From contig CAMGSV010000013.1 of the NCBI GenBank assembly GCA_946061495.1, positions 1 through 22,452 of the forward strand: a DNA stretch of 22,452 nt, written 5' to 3'. Source of the stretch: an uncultured Spirochaetales bacterium (GTDB lineage Bacteria; Spirochaetota; Spirochaetia; Treponematales; Treponemataceae). Position 1 is the first letter of the stretch; every line of letters begins with the position of its first letter. The position numbers and the translations under genes were made by a program. This document shows positions 1 to 7,065 of the stretch, one piece after another. The notes beneath the pieces are model-generated. The model was given only the letters and a program-made list of their open reading frames with translations. It ran no database searches and was not told the origin of the DNA.

Positions 1-493
1 TACGCTTGACCTCCAGGCCGGCGATCTTGCCGGCGTCCTTGGTGGCCTGGCGCTGGGCATCGTTGAAGTAGGCGGGAACGGTGATGACCGCCTCGGTAAC
101 GGTCTGCCCCAGGTAGTCCTCGGCTGTCTTCTTCATCTTCTGGAGGATGAATGCGCTGATTTCCTGGGGAGAATATTCCTTGCCCTCAATGTCGATGCGG
201 ACATCCTCTCCGTGGTCCACCACCTTGTAGGGAACCATCTTTGCCTCGCCGGACAGCTCGTTGTAGCGGTGGCCGATGAAGCGCTTGATTGAATATACGG
301 TGTTCTCAGGATTGGTGACCATCTGGTTCTTTGCAGGCTGACCAACAATCCGCTCACCCTTGGCGGTAAATCCCACGATGGAGGGGGTGGTACGTCCACC
401 CTCTGAGTTCTGGATGACGACAGGCTCTCCACCTTCCATCACAGCAACGCAGGAATTGGTTGTTCCAAGGTCAATTCCAATAATCTTTCCCAT
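1..493 (-). CDS. dnaK: Chaperone DnaK (Hsp70), N-terminal part, cut by window edge
   Basis: ATP-dependent Hsp70 chaperone that folds and protects proteins in the cytoplasm with GrpE and DnaJ. Only the first 164 codons are present; the gene runs off the left edge. The N-terminus has the Hsp70 phosphate-1 motif (GIDLGTTNSCVAV) followed by GGRTTPSIV and, near the edge, VPAYFNDAQRQATKDAG, all textbook DnaK nucleotide-binding-domain blocks. The ATG at 491-493 is preceded by a GGAG Shine-Dalgarno about 9 bases upstream. It lies 35 bases downstream of grpE on the same strand, so the two are almost certainly co-transcribed. No CIRCE inverted repeat is visible upstream of either gene. Confidence 0.97.
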   Translation of the reverse strand, partial: MGKIIGIDLGTTNSCVAVMEGGEPVVIQNSEGGRTTPSIVGFTAKGERIVGQPAKNQMVTNPENTVYSIKRFIGHRYNELSGEAKMVPYKVVDHGEDVRIDIEGKEYSPQEISAFILQKMKKTAEDYLGQTVTEAVITVPAYFNDAQRQATKDAGKIAGLEVKR

Positions 494-528
494 AGCTTTT
501 ATCTCCTCTAATTCAGAAAAAATCTTTG

Positions 529-1179
529 TTATTCAGCCCCACCGGTGGGAGCAGCCTCATCTGCTCCGTCTCCACTGACGCTGCCGTCAGGCATCTGGAC
601 CATCACCTTCGCATGGCGGATAATCCGCTCCTTCAGCTTGTATCCCTTTAAATATACTTCCGAACACACCGGCTCGGCAACTGGTGCCTGCATACTTCCG
701 ATGGCCTCGTGGATGTTGGGATCGAAGGCATCACCCTTCTCGCCGTAGCCAGCCAGATTGTACTTGTTCTCCAGCATGGATACCAGCTGGTTCTTGATCA
801 TCTTCACCCCATCCACCACGCTGACAACGTCGGTGGCGGAGGCGGCGGCATCCAGGGCACGGTCAAAGTTGTCCAGACTCTCCAGCAGATCGGAAAGAAG
901 GTTGGCGTTGGCATAGTCGAAGGCCTCCTGCTTCTCCTTGATCATCCGCTTGCGGTAGTTGTCAAAGTCCGCCATGGCCAAAAGATACTGGTTGTGCAGC
1001 TCCTTGTTCTTGGCCTCCAGCTCAGAACGTTCCCGCTCCAGCTTCTGGATGGGATCCTCCTGGACATCTTCGGAAGCCTCGCTGTCAACGGCAGACTCCT
1101 GCTGAACCGACTCATTGGAAGCTGGCTGGGAAACCTCCTGCTGCTCCACCTCTTCCTGCTGTTCCTGTTTCTTCATCAT
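529..1179 (-). CDS. grpE: GrpE nucleotide exchange factor
   Basis: Co-chaperone that releases ADP from DnaK. The 216-residue product is slightly longer than the usual 180-200 because of an acidic, Gln/Glu-rich N-terminal tail (about residues 1-45), followed by the long dimerising helix (about 45-100, including LLAMADFDNYRKRM, the GrpE signature region). A C-terminal beta part follows, with FDPNIHEAIG and a V-LKGYKLKERIIRHAKVMV-like end, both typical of the family. Two tandem ATGs (1177-1179 and 1174-1176) follow an AGGAAG site; spacing slightly favours the second, which would remove one Met. Followed after 35 bases by dnaK. The gene upstream is not hrcA but an unrelated hypothetical protein. 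Confidence 0.97.
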   Translation of the reverse strand: MMKKQEQQEEVEQQEVSQPASNESVQQESAVDSEASEDVQEDPIQKLERERSELEAKNKELHNQYLLAMADFDNYRKRMIKEKQEAFDYANANLLSDLLESLDNFDRALDAAASATDVVSVVDGVKMIKNQLVSMLENKYNLAGYGEKGDAFDPNIHEAIGSMQAPVAEPVCSEVYLKGYKLKERIIRHAKVMVQMPDGSVSGDGADEAAPTGGAE

Positions 1180-1253
1180 CTACTTCCTAAAAGCGTAAAC
1201 TTTGGCCTGCCAGAACATCTGACTGCCTGCATCCACTAGTTTCTGAATAAAAG

Positions 1254-1280
1254 ATACTATTTGCACTGTTTAATCGTCAA
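1254..1280 (-). promoter_or_regulatory. Candidate promoter for grpE-dnaK
   Basis: On the minus strand, TTGACG (1275-1280) is followed after 15 bases by TAGTAT (1254-1259), about 75 bases upstream of the grpE start. The -35 is good, but the spacer is short and the -10 matches only 4 of 6. No CIRCE element (TTAGCACTC-N9-GAGTGCTAA) or other clear heat-shock operator is seen in the 121-base gap. Confidence 0.35.
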
Positions 1281-1300
1281 TATTTTTAGATTTTTTTTCA

Positions 1301-2323
1301 TCATTCCTGCACAAACTGCCAGTGGGGGAAATTGCTCCCCTCCTTGTCCTGCATCCAGCACAGGCGGACATGACAATGCTCCATGCACACGTTCTCTGCG
1401 AAGGCCACCACATCCTGGGAATAGGGAGAGCCCAGATCATCCGGGTGGAATGCCAGCTCCAGCTCACACTCCTGGTCCTCCCCCACCAGCCGGGCAAAGG
1501 CCCCGTTGAACCGCACCAGCTCCCGCACCACCGGCAGCAGGTGCTCCAGCCCCTTTTCCTGATACTTCAGCTCCAGAAAGGACAGCTGCATCCGCTCAAT
1601 CTCCTGATGGCCCAGTTGGCAGCCAGTCAGTCCCTCTCCAGAGCCAGCCCGCACCCCGGCACCACTCCCATCCCGCCCCAGGTTGTTGCACCGCAGCCAC
1701 TCGGCAAAGTCGGCGAAGAAGGCGTCTGCACTGATGCGCAGGGGCTTCAGCACACTGAGAAACCAGGGCACCGCCCGCCCCTCGGAATAGAACAGGGTGC
1801 AGGCATGGGCCTTGTCGGCGGCCAGATTGATGTCCCGGGAGGAAAAGGACTTGGTGGAAGCCGGCAGCCCCTCCTCCAGCTGGGGAAAGTCCAGGTGATT
1901 GGGATACAGGGAGAGGGCCAGATTCAGTCTGTCCTTAAACAGCCGGGCGGAGTCCTCCCCATCCGCCGCAAAGTCCAGGTCAAAGCCAAAGACAAGGCCG
2001 CTTCTGTTCAGCAAACCAATCTTCCGCTCAAAGGCCTTCCGTCCAGCAAAGGCGGTGGCATCCAGCGGCAGCTGCAGGGAGCAGTAGAATCCAGAGAGGA
2101 CCTGGCACAGCTGGCCGTCAAGAACAGCTGGCTCCAGATAGAATTTATAGAAAAGATCCGGCGCCTCCTGCTGGGCACGGCCAAGAAAATGCAGGAATCC
2201 GTCGCGACTGCCAGTAATGGCCCTGTCACACACCAAAAGACGAGTCATCCCCAGCTTCGTCAGGGAGGCCAGCCCCGCTTCCAGCTGGGACGCATTGAAA
2301 TGATATTCCTTCTCTGCTTCCAT
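1301..2323 (-). CDS. Hypothetical protein resembling a radical-SAM barrel without the cluster motif
   Basis: I do not recognise a named gene. The 340-residue product (from the ATG at 2321-2323; the frame also opens at a TTG at 2347 that lies in the asnA terminator and is rejected) is soluble, with no signal peptide or membrane segment. Its block order looks like the barrel and C-terminal part of B12-type radical-SAM proteins: a CDR block near residue 33, an F-FYLEP strand with a VLDGQL helix, an R-AFERKIGLLNRSGLVFGFDLDF-like stretch, then LALSLYPNHLDFPQLE. A C-terminal helical part ends in a His/Cys-containing region. No CxxxCxxC motif is present, so a [4Fe-4S]/SAM enzyme is unlikely. The start is preceded by GGTGG about 7 bases upstream. 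It sits between asnA and grpE on the same strand. The family link is inference from pattern only. Confidence 0.75.
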   Translation of the reverse strand: MEAEKEYHFNASQLEAGLASLTKLGMTRLLVCDRAITGSRDGFLHFLGRAQQEAPDLFYKFYLEPAVLDGQLCQVLSGFYCSLQLPLDATAFAGRKAFERKIGLLNRSGLVFGFDLDFAADGEDSARLFKDRLNLALSLYPNHLDFPQLEEGLPASTKSFSSRDINLAADKAHACTLFYSEGRAVPWFLSVLKPLRISADAFFADFAEWLRCNNLGRDGSGAGVRAGSGEGLTGCQLGHQEIERMQLSFLELKYQEKGLEHLLPVVRELVRFNGAFARLVGEDQECELELAFHPDDLGSPYSQDVVAFAENVCMEHCHVRLCWMQDKEGSNFPHWQFVQE

Positions 2324-2335
2324 ATTCAACCACCA

Positions 2336-2374
2336 AAACAAAAACAAGGCCCCAGAGGAGGTTCCTTCGGGGCC
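2336..2374 (-). terminator. Rho-independent terminator of asnA
   Basis: Read on the minus strand, GGCCCC and GGGGCC arms (2348-2353 and 2369-2374) form a 6-bp GC stem. It continues as GAAGGA/TCCTCT pairing with one mismatch and a 3-base loop, and is followed by a T-rich run (TTGTTTTTGTTTT, about 2336-2347). The hairpin begins 6 bases after the asnA stop. Its T-run ends about 12 bases before the ATG of the next gene. Confidence 0.85.
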
Positions 2375-2380
2375 ATTAAA

Positions 2381-3418
2381 TCACAGCAGGGCGATTCCCG
2401 CCTCCGCACATTGCTTGCGCATGGAGTCCGGCCACACGCTCACCTGGGTCTCGCCGATATGAGCCTTCCGCAGGAAGTACATGCACAGCCGGGACTGGCC
2501 GATACCGCCCCCCATGGTAAAACGCAGGGAACCGGACAAAAGCCGGGAATGGAAGTACAGCTCCTTTCGCTCAGGGCAATTGCGAGCCTCCAGCTGGGCC
2601 AGAAGGGACTCCGGCGACACCCGGATTCCCATGGAGGAAAGCTCAAAGGCACACTTCAGCACAGGGTTCCACACAATCAGGTCACCGTTCAGTCCCCGGT
2701 GGCCGTCTCCCGTCTCGGTAATCCAGTCGTCATAGTCGGGGGCGCGGCCGTCATGGGGCCTGCCATCCGCCAGGGGAGCACCGATGCCGATGATGAACAC
2801 GGCGCCGTATTTTTCCGCCACCAGATTCTCCCGCTCCTTGGCAGTGAGACCGGGATATGACTTCTGCAGATCCTCCGCAAAGATGAAGGTAATCTCCTCC
2901 GGCAGGATGGGCTTGATGCAGTCGTACCGGTCGTAGATGAAGAACTCGGTGCGCTTGAGGCAGCGGTAGATCCGCTTCACCACATCCCGCAGCAGGTAGA
3001 TGGTACGGTCCTCCTCCCCCACCACCAGTTCCCAGTCCCACTGGTCCACATACAGGGAGTGGATGTTGTCCAGCTCCTCGTCACTGCGGATGGCGTTCAT
3101 GTCGGTGTAGATGCCAAAACCCTTCGGCAGTTCCAGGTCCGTCACCTTCACCCGCTTCCACTTTGCCAGGGAGTGGACAATCTCCATGGGAGTGTCGTCC
3201 ATATCCTTCACCGAAAAGGTGACGGCCCGCTCCACTCCGTTCAGGTCGTCGTTGAGCCCAGTTCCCTTGGGAACAAAGAGGGGTGCGGTGACCCGGGTGA
3301 GATTCAGCTCTGTGGAAAGGGCCAGCTGGAAGAAGTCCTTTATCATGACAATGGCGTGCTCCGTCTCCCGGACCGAGAGCAGGGGCTTGTAGTTCGTTGG
3401 AATGGCAAGTTGAGACAT
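2381..3418 (-). CDS. asnA: Aspartate-ammonia ligase AsnA
   Basis: ATP-dependent synthesis of asparagine from aspartate and ammonia in the cytoplasm; the fold is related to class II aminoacyl-tRNA synthetases. The 345-residue product is close to the usual ~330. Family blocks are present throughout: the N-terminal LFVPKGTGLNDDLNGVERAV, then MEIVHSLAKWKR, MNAIR-DEELDNIHS-YVDQWDWE, the C-terminal NGDLIVWNPVLKCAFELSSMGIRV region, and GGGIGQSRLCM near residues 305-315. The start ATG has an AGGAAA Shine-Dalgarno. It has its own promoter, divergent from rpsU, and its own terminator, so it probably forms a single-gene transcript with limited read-through. AsnA (not glutamine-dependent AsnB) is common in host-associated spirochaetes. 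Confidence 0.97.
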   Translation of the reverse strand: MSQLAIPTNYKPLLSVRETEHAIVMIKDFFQLALSTELNLTRVTAPLFVPKGTGLNDDLNGVERAVTFSVKDMDDTPMEIVHSLAKWKRVKVTDLELPKGFGIYTDMNAIRSDEELDNIHSLYVDQWDWELVVGEEDRTIYLLRDVVKRIYRCLKRTEFFIYDRYDCIKPILPEEITFIFAEDLQKSYPGLTAKERENLVAEKYGAVFIIGIGAPLADGRPHDGRAPDYDDWITETGDGHRGLNGDLIVWNPVLKCAFELSSMGIRVSPESLLAQLEARNCPERKELYFHSRLLSGSLRFTMGGGIGQSRLCMYFLRKAHIGETQVSVWPDSMRKQCAEAGIALL

Positions 3419-3448
3419 AGTTTCCTACTTGAAAAAAAGAATGTATGG

Positions 3449-3477
3449 ATTATACACCTGCATGAAATCTTTGTAAA
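3449..3477 (-). promoter_or_regulatory. Promoter of asnA
   Basis: On the minus strand, TTTACA (3472-3477; 5 of 6 match to TTGACA), a 17-base spacer, then a perfect TATAAT (3449-3454). The predicted transcript would start near 3442, giving a leader of about 24 bases before the asnA ATG. Confidence 0.75.
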
Positions 3478-3542
3478 GTGGATGAAATCCCTTCGTTTTT
3501 ATGTTTTTTTCTACCAAAACAACACAACAACACAAAAATCAA

Positions 3543-3571
3543 TTGACAACCATCCGCCATTCTGGCATAAT
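3543..3571 (+). promoter_or_regulatory. Strong promoter of rpsU
   Basis: Perfect TTGACA (3543-3548), a 17-base spacer, CATAAT (3566-3571), and an extended -10 TG one base upstream of the hexamer (TGGCATAAT). This is the strongest promoter match in the window, as expected for a ribosomal protein gene. The leader would be about 35 bases, ending in a GGAGGTGAG Shine-Dalgarno at 3601-3609. Confidence 0.85.
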
Positions 3572-3613
3572 TGCAAAATCCTGGCGGTTAGGTTCCGGAG
3601 GGAGGTGAGTATA

Positions 3614-3826
3614 ATGGCACATATTACAGTTGATGATTCCGAGAATCTGGAAAAAGCAATCAAGCGCTTCAAGCGTCTGGTGGAAAAGGAAGGTATTATC
3701 CGTGAGTACAAGAAGCGGGAGTACTTTGAGAAGCCCTCCACCATCAAGAACCGCAAGAACAAGACCCTTCAGCGCAAGCTGATGAAGAAGAACCGCAAGT
3801 CTTCTGGTGGTAGGAATGCCTACTAA
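3614..3826 (+). CDS. rpsU: 30S ribosomal protein S21
   Basis: Small-subunit ribosomal protein that sits near the anti-Shine-Dalgarno end of 16S rRNA and helps translation initiation. The 70-residue, very basic product has the S21 pattern: an acidic start with ENLEKAIKRFKR, then an EGIIREYKKREYFEKPS segment and a Lys/Arg-rich tail. The ATG at 3614 follows GGAGG with good spacing. It is driven by the strong promoter at 3543-3571. Its last codons overlap the probable start (ATG 3816) of the next gene, and an intrinsic terminator follows about 9 bases after the stop. Confidence 0.97.
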   Translation: MAHITVDDSENLEKAIKRFKRLVEKEGIIREYKKREYFEKPSTIKNRKNKTLQRKLMKKNRKSSGGRNAY

Positions 3827-4808
3827 TTTATACGGGGCCGTTTGGAGAACCTTCTTCAGACGGCCCTTGATTTTTTCTTCCCTGACACTGCTTTTCCTTG
3901 TGCTCGTAAGCCTCCTGGCAGGTCTGTTTACCTCCTGCACCACCCTACCGGAAAACAGCCAGCTTTACCAATGCAACCAGGTCACCCATGTACGGCATGG
4001 GATGGACTTTCATCCTCCCCTTAGCCTCACCACCGGAGACACCACCAGCTGGAACTGGGAGGAAATAGCAGAGGGCATCTCCTACACCAGCTACACTGCC
4101 AACCGTGCTCCACTGCGGTGGCACCTTGTCTCCATCGACCTCCACCGCCCCAACCTGGTTCCCCTTGCCTATCCCACAGCCCAGCACATGGACTCACAAG
4201 GCAGATTCAACGGCAAGACAACCTATCAGCTCCTACAGGAGACAGAGCTGCAGGATTCACAACTGCTGGTAACAGTGAACGCCACCCCCTTCAAAACTCC
4301 CCTCACCGGGCTATCTCCCAAGCGCCAGATCACCGGGCTGTACATCCATCAGGGACAGCTCCTTTCTCCGCCCCTTTCCCGCTACAGTGCCATCTGCTTT
4401 ACCAGACACAACGGCAGCCTGGCCGCTACCATCATCAGCGACCAGACCCAGTATCCACCGGAAACAGAATTGGCCCTCGGAGGCTTCTTCACCATTCTCA
4501 AGGAGGGAGAAATACAAGACTTCCCTGCCTGCAGCCTTGATTCCAGGACAGCCCTGGGAATCACTAAAGATGAAAGATATATCCTTATTTTATATATAGA
4601 AGGAGAAAAACAAAAGGAAAGCCTCGGCCTCACCTACGAGGAAACGGCCCTGATTCTGCAGGCAGCGGGGGCTTGGAACGCCCTCCAGATGGACGGTGGC
4701 GGCTCCGCAGCATTGAGCATTAAGGGCAAGGAAATCACCGGCAAGAAGCACCGCAGGGGAGCAAATATTTTGGGATTTGCCCAGACCTTTTCCTTAAATA
4801 TCGATTGA
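3816..4808 (+). CDS. Lipoprotein, phosphodiester glycosidase (NAGPA/DUF2233) family
   Basis: The family includes the lysosomal uncovering enzyme that removes GlcNAc phosphodiesters; bacterial members are exported and presumed to act on wall or capsule phosphodiesters. From the ATG at 3816 the product has 330 residues (a GTG at 3807 would add three). An Arg-rich start, a hydrophobic stretch (about residues 18-40) and the lipobox FTSC (Cys41) mark an exported lipoprotein. The C-terminal half carries the family's SRTALG, GLTYEETALILQAAGAWNAL and MDGGGSAA blocks, then RRGANILGF. The start overlaps the rpsU stop, and the rpsU terminator hairpin lies within codons 7-17. A gap of 13 bases separates it from the PilZ gene. 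The physiological substrate cannot be told from sequence. Confidence 0.88.
   Translation: MPTNLYGAVWRTFFRRPLIFSSLTLLFLVLVSLLAGLFTSCTTLPENSQLYQCNQVTHVRHGMDFHPPLSLTTGDTTSWNWEEIAEGISYTSYTANRAPLRWHLVSIDLHRPNLVPLAYPTAQHMDSQGRFNGKTTYQLLQETELQDSQLLVTVNATPFKTPLTGLSPKRQITGLYIHQGQLLSPPLSRYSAICFTRHNGSLAATIISDQTQYPPETELALGGFFTILKEGEIQDFPACSLDSRTALGITKDERYILILYIEGEKQKESLGLTYEETALILQAAGAWNALQMDGGGSAALSIKGKEITGKKHRRGANILGFAQTFSLNID
3835..3880 (+). terminator. Intrinsic terminator of rpsU, inside the next coding region
   Basis: Arms 3835-3843 and 3858-3866 (GGGCCGTTT / AGACGGCCC, one G-T pair) extend inward by five further pairs to a 4-base loop, and are followed by TTGATTTTTTCTT. This is a textbook rho-independent terminator located 9 bases after the rpsU stop, yet within the first codons of the downstream lipoprotein gene. 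Confidence 0.8.
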
Positions 4809-4821
4809 CCAATCATAGATA

Positions 4822-5865
4822 ATGGACTATCATTGTCCTATGGGTATTGTAACATCTCAGCAATTGACAAGATATTATGAACTGTATCGTGACACAGAGG
4901 TTACTTTTTCAAAGGAAGTTATCAAGACCCTCCACATGGATCCTCGCCAAGTTTACGTAAAGTGTACTGACTCACAATGGCCATGCATAATCAACTCCAC
5001 TTCTTTCTTGGGAGCGAAGATTATTATCGGTTCCAAGGGTGGGGCATACGCTCGACTTTCCAAGGAAAAGGGAACGGTGAACCTCAGGTTTTGTTTTTCC
5101 CAGGGGGAAAAGCAGCCCATCAGTTTCTTTGTGAGTGCCCGTGTCCAGGACATAATTCCCTACATGGAGTCCGCCGACTTAGCCATCGTCAATTTGACCT
5201 ATATCCAGCGTCCACCGGACGATCTCATCGAGCTTATTGGCCGCCTGCTGGAAGCAAACACCAATGCCCTCCGTCGTCGAGACGAGCGTATTCCCATTAC
5301 AGAAGACTCAATGAGGAAGCTCAACCTCTCCAAGGCAGATTCCATCGTCTTTGTGGACAATGTGCCCCGTCACTGTATCGTCCGTGACATTTCATTTTCT
5401 GGAGCAAAGATTCTCCTGTTGGGAGTGGCCCAGTTCCTCACCAACAAGAACATCATACTGCGGCTGGAATTTGATGATCCCCATGAGATAATATCCCTCC
5501 CCGCCAGTGTGGTAAAGACAGATATGGCCCAGGGACGAAAGGATATTATTGTAGTCTGCATCCAGTATGATGCCGCAAAGATTCCCATCACCTACAAGCT
5601 GCATATCAACAATTACTTGACGGGTTTGAGAAAATCCCAGTTGTCCACCTATCACTCGGCTCCGGTAACAGCTTCCGCAATTTCTGCCACTCCAAGAGGC
5701 ATTGGTACCGGAGGTCAGAACCAGGCAAAACCAATGACACCACTGGCCAGCAGACCGCCCCAGCAATCACCTGCCGCTAGTCCTGCCCCGGCAACCCCAC
5801 AAGCTGCTGCAGCGAGCAAACTTGTAGCAGCAGTACAGAATCCACAAGCAAACACAACTGCATAG
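4822..5865 (+). CDS. PilZ-domain c-di-GMP receptor, spirochaetal two-part type
   Basis: Cytoplasmic c-di-GMP-binding effector; in spirochaetes such proteins influence motility and virulence. The 347-residue product has an N-terminal PilZ-like region (about 20-145) without the ligand motif. A canonical PilZ domain follows, with R152-R-D-E-R156 (RxxxR) at the junction and D189-I-S-F-S-G194 (DxSxxG) about 33 residues later, so both ligand-binding elements are intact. The last ~65 residues are a Pro/Ala/Gln-rich low-complexity tail. No signal peptide. Neither ATG (4822 or in-frame 4840) has a clear Shine-Dalgarno; 4840 would remove six residues. It lies 13 bases after the lipoprotein gene and 9 bases before the TPR gene, implying co-expression. 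Confidence 0.9.
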   Translation: MDYHCPMGIVTSQQLTRYYELYRDTEVTFSKEVIKTLHMDPRQVYVKCTDSQWPCIINSTSFLGAKIIIGSKGGAYARLSKEKGTVNLRFCFSQGEKQPISFFVSARVQDIIPYMESADLAIVNLTYIQRPPDDLIELIGRLLEANTNALRRRDERIPITEDSMRKLNLSKADSIVFVDNVPRHCIVRDISFSGAKILLLGVAQFLTNKNIILRLEFDDPHEIISLPASVVKTDMAQGRKDIIVVCIQYDAAKIPITYKLHINNYLTGLRKSQLSTYHSAPVTASAISATPRGIGTGGQNQAKPMTPLASRPPQQSPAASPAPATPQAAAASKLVAAVQNPQANTTA

Positions 5866-5874
5866 GATACCACA

Positions 5875-7005
5875 ATGACACCATCAAGTCCCTTGGATAA
5901 CCTTCTCTTCGTTACCCTCCCAGAGGGTATAGATTTGTCTGCGTATAAGCTGCAGGTACAGCCTACTATTCCCTTGCCAGTGCAACGGCCCCTGGAGGGC
6001 GATTTTGACCTCACACAGCTAACACCGGAAATGATTTTTGCCGGGATCCTCGTGGTTTTGGCCTATGACCACCACAACCAGCACTTGGACTACTACCGGA
6101 AACTCCTGCTGGAGGCAAAGCCGAACATAAAGCGTGAGTTGACGGAGGCCGCCATCCTGAAGGCCAGAAACGAGGACTTTGACATTGCCGAGGAAATCTT
6201 CAGCGCCCTTCGTGGGTTAGCCCCCGACGATATGGCCACCACACTGAATGCGGCCATCTTCTTTGACCAGCGGGCAGACTCCTACCGCAGATCAGGTTTG
6301 ACAGAGGATGCCGACGCCTACGACGACGGAGCCTACAGGCTCTATAGCCAGATCATGGAATCCGACAACGCTCCTGCAGATGTCTATTTCAATGCGGGCT
6401 TTTTCTTCTTGAAGCAGCGGAATTTCCCCCGGGGAAAGGAGTGCTTCGAGACGTACTTAGCCCTTACCTGCGACATCAGCGACCAGGAGTTGGGTGAAAA
6501 CGGTCAGTACAAGCTCCAGCGGGCACAGGAAATCGTGCTGGACATCAACAATAGGAACCTAGAGGACGAGCAGTTCAAGTCCGCCTACAGTCTCATTTCT
6601 GCAGGACAGGAGGAAGAAGGGTTGGAGGAAATCCGCAAATTCCTAGAGAACAATCCCAACGTCTGGAATGCCTGGTTCCTGCTGGGATGGGGATTGCGGA
6701 GACTCCAGCGCTGGAATGATGCCCGTGACGCCTTCCTCCAGTCAATCGAGTGTGGCAGCACGGAGCCAGACACCTTCAATGAGTTGGCCATCTGCTGCAT
6801 GGAGTTGGGTGAATTCAGTGAGAGCAAGAAGTATCTGGTGGAGGCCCTGTCTATGGAGCCTGAAAACACCAAGTACATGTCAAACCTAGGGTATCTGTCC
6901 TTGAAGGAAGGAAATCCACAGGAGGCAAGAAAATACTTCCTCACCGTGTTGGAATTCGACCCCAACGACAAGATTGCCATCAGTATGCTGGAAGAACTGG
7001 AATAA
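5875..7005 (+). CDS. Tetratricopeptide-repeat protein
   Basis: A soluble 376-residue protein with no signal peptide or membrane segment. A non-repeat N-terminus (about 1-60) is followed by helical pairs. Clear TPR units occur around residues 165-190 (VYFNAGFFFLKQRNFPRGKECFETYL) and 260-376 (NAWFLLGWGLRRLQRWNDARDAFLQS, then units with NELAICCMELGEFSESKKYLVEAL and NLGYLSLKEGNPQEARKYFLTVLEFDP). TPRs are scaffolds for protein contacts; the partner is unknown. It starts 9 bases after the PilZ gene (AGGATA overlaps that stop), so a functional link with c-di-GMP signalling is a reasonable inference. It ends facing a convergent lipoprotein gene. Confidence 0.88.
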   Translation: MTPSSPLDNLLFVTLPEGIDLSAYKLQVQPTIPLPVQRPLEGDFDLTQLTPEMIFAGILVVLAYDHHNQHLDYYRKLLLEAKPNIKRELTEAAILKARNEDFDIAEEIFSALRGLAPDDMATTLNAAIFFDQRADSYRRSGLTEDADAYDDGAYRLYSQIMESDNAPADVYFNAGFFFLKQRNFPRGKECFETYLALTCDISDQELGENGQYKLQRAQEIVLDINNRNLEDEQFKSAYSLISAGQEEEGLEEIRKFLENNPNVWNAWFLLGWGLRRLQRWNDARDAFLQSIECGSTEPDTFNELAICCMELGEFSESKKYLVEALSMEPENTKYMSNLGYLSLKEGNPQEARKYFLTVLEFDPNDKIAISMLEELE

Positions 7006-7032
7006 TTCCCGCTACATCAAAGACCTGGCAGT

Positions 7033-7065
7033 GGCTTCCCGATTATATCAGCGGGAAGTCTTTCC
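7033..7065 (+). terminator. Weak terminator-like hairpin between convergent genes
   Basis: Arms CTTCCCG (7035-7041) and CGGGAAG (7052-7058) flank a 10-base AT-rich loop, with two outer pairs and then TCTTTCC on the plus strand. The T-run is short, so termination of the TPR transcript is only plausible. The hairpin contains the stop codon of the opposing DUF192 gene. Confidence 0.4.

Noticed and set aside
2324..2347. TTG start adding eight residues to the hypothetical protein
   Set aside because: These codons are the T-run of the asnA terminator, and the ATG at 2321-2323 has better context.
1322..2860. Open frame of about 512 codons on the plus strand opposite the hypothetical gene and asnA
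   Set aside because: It crosses two well-supported genes and a terminator, is Gln/Gly/Pro/His-rich without recognisable motifs, and has no proper ribosome site. It is a by-product of GC-biased third positions.
4863..4868. TTGACA near the start of the PilZ gene as a promoter
   Set aside because: It lies inside the coding region, with no -10 leading to a sensible downstream start.
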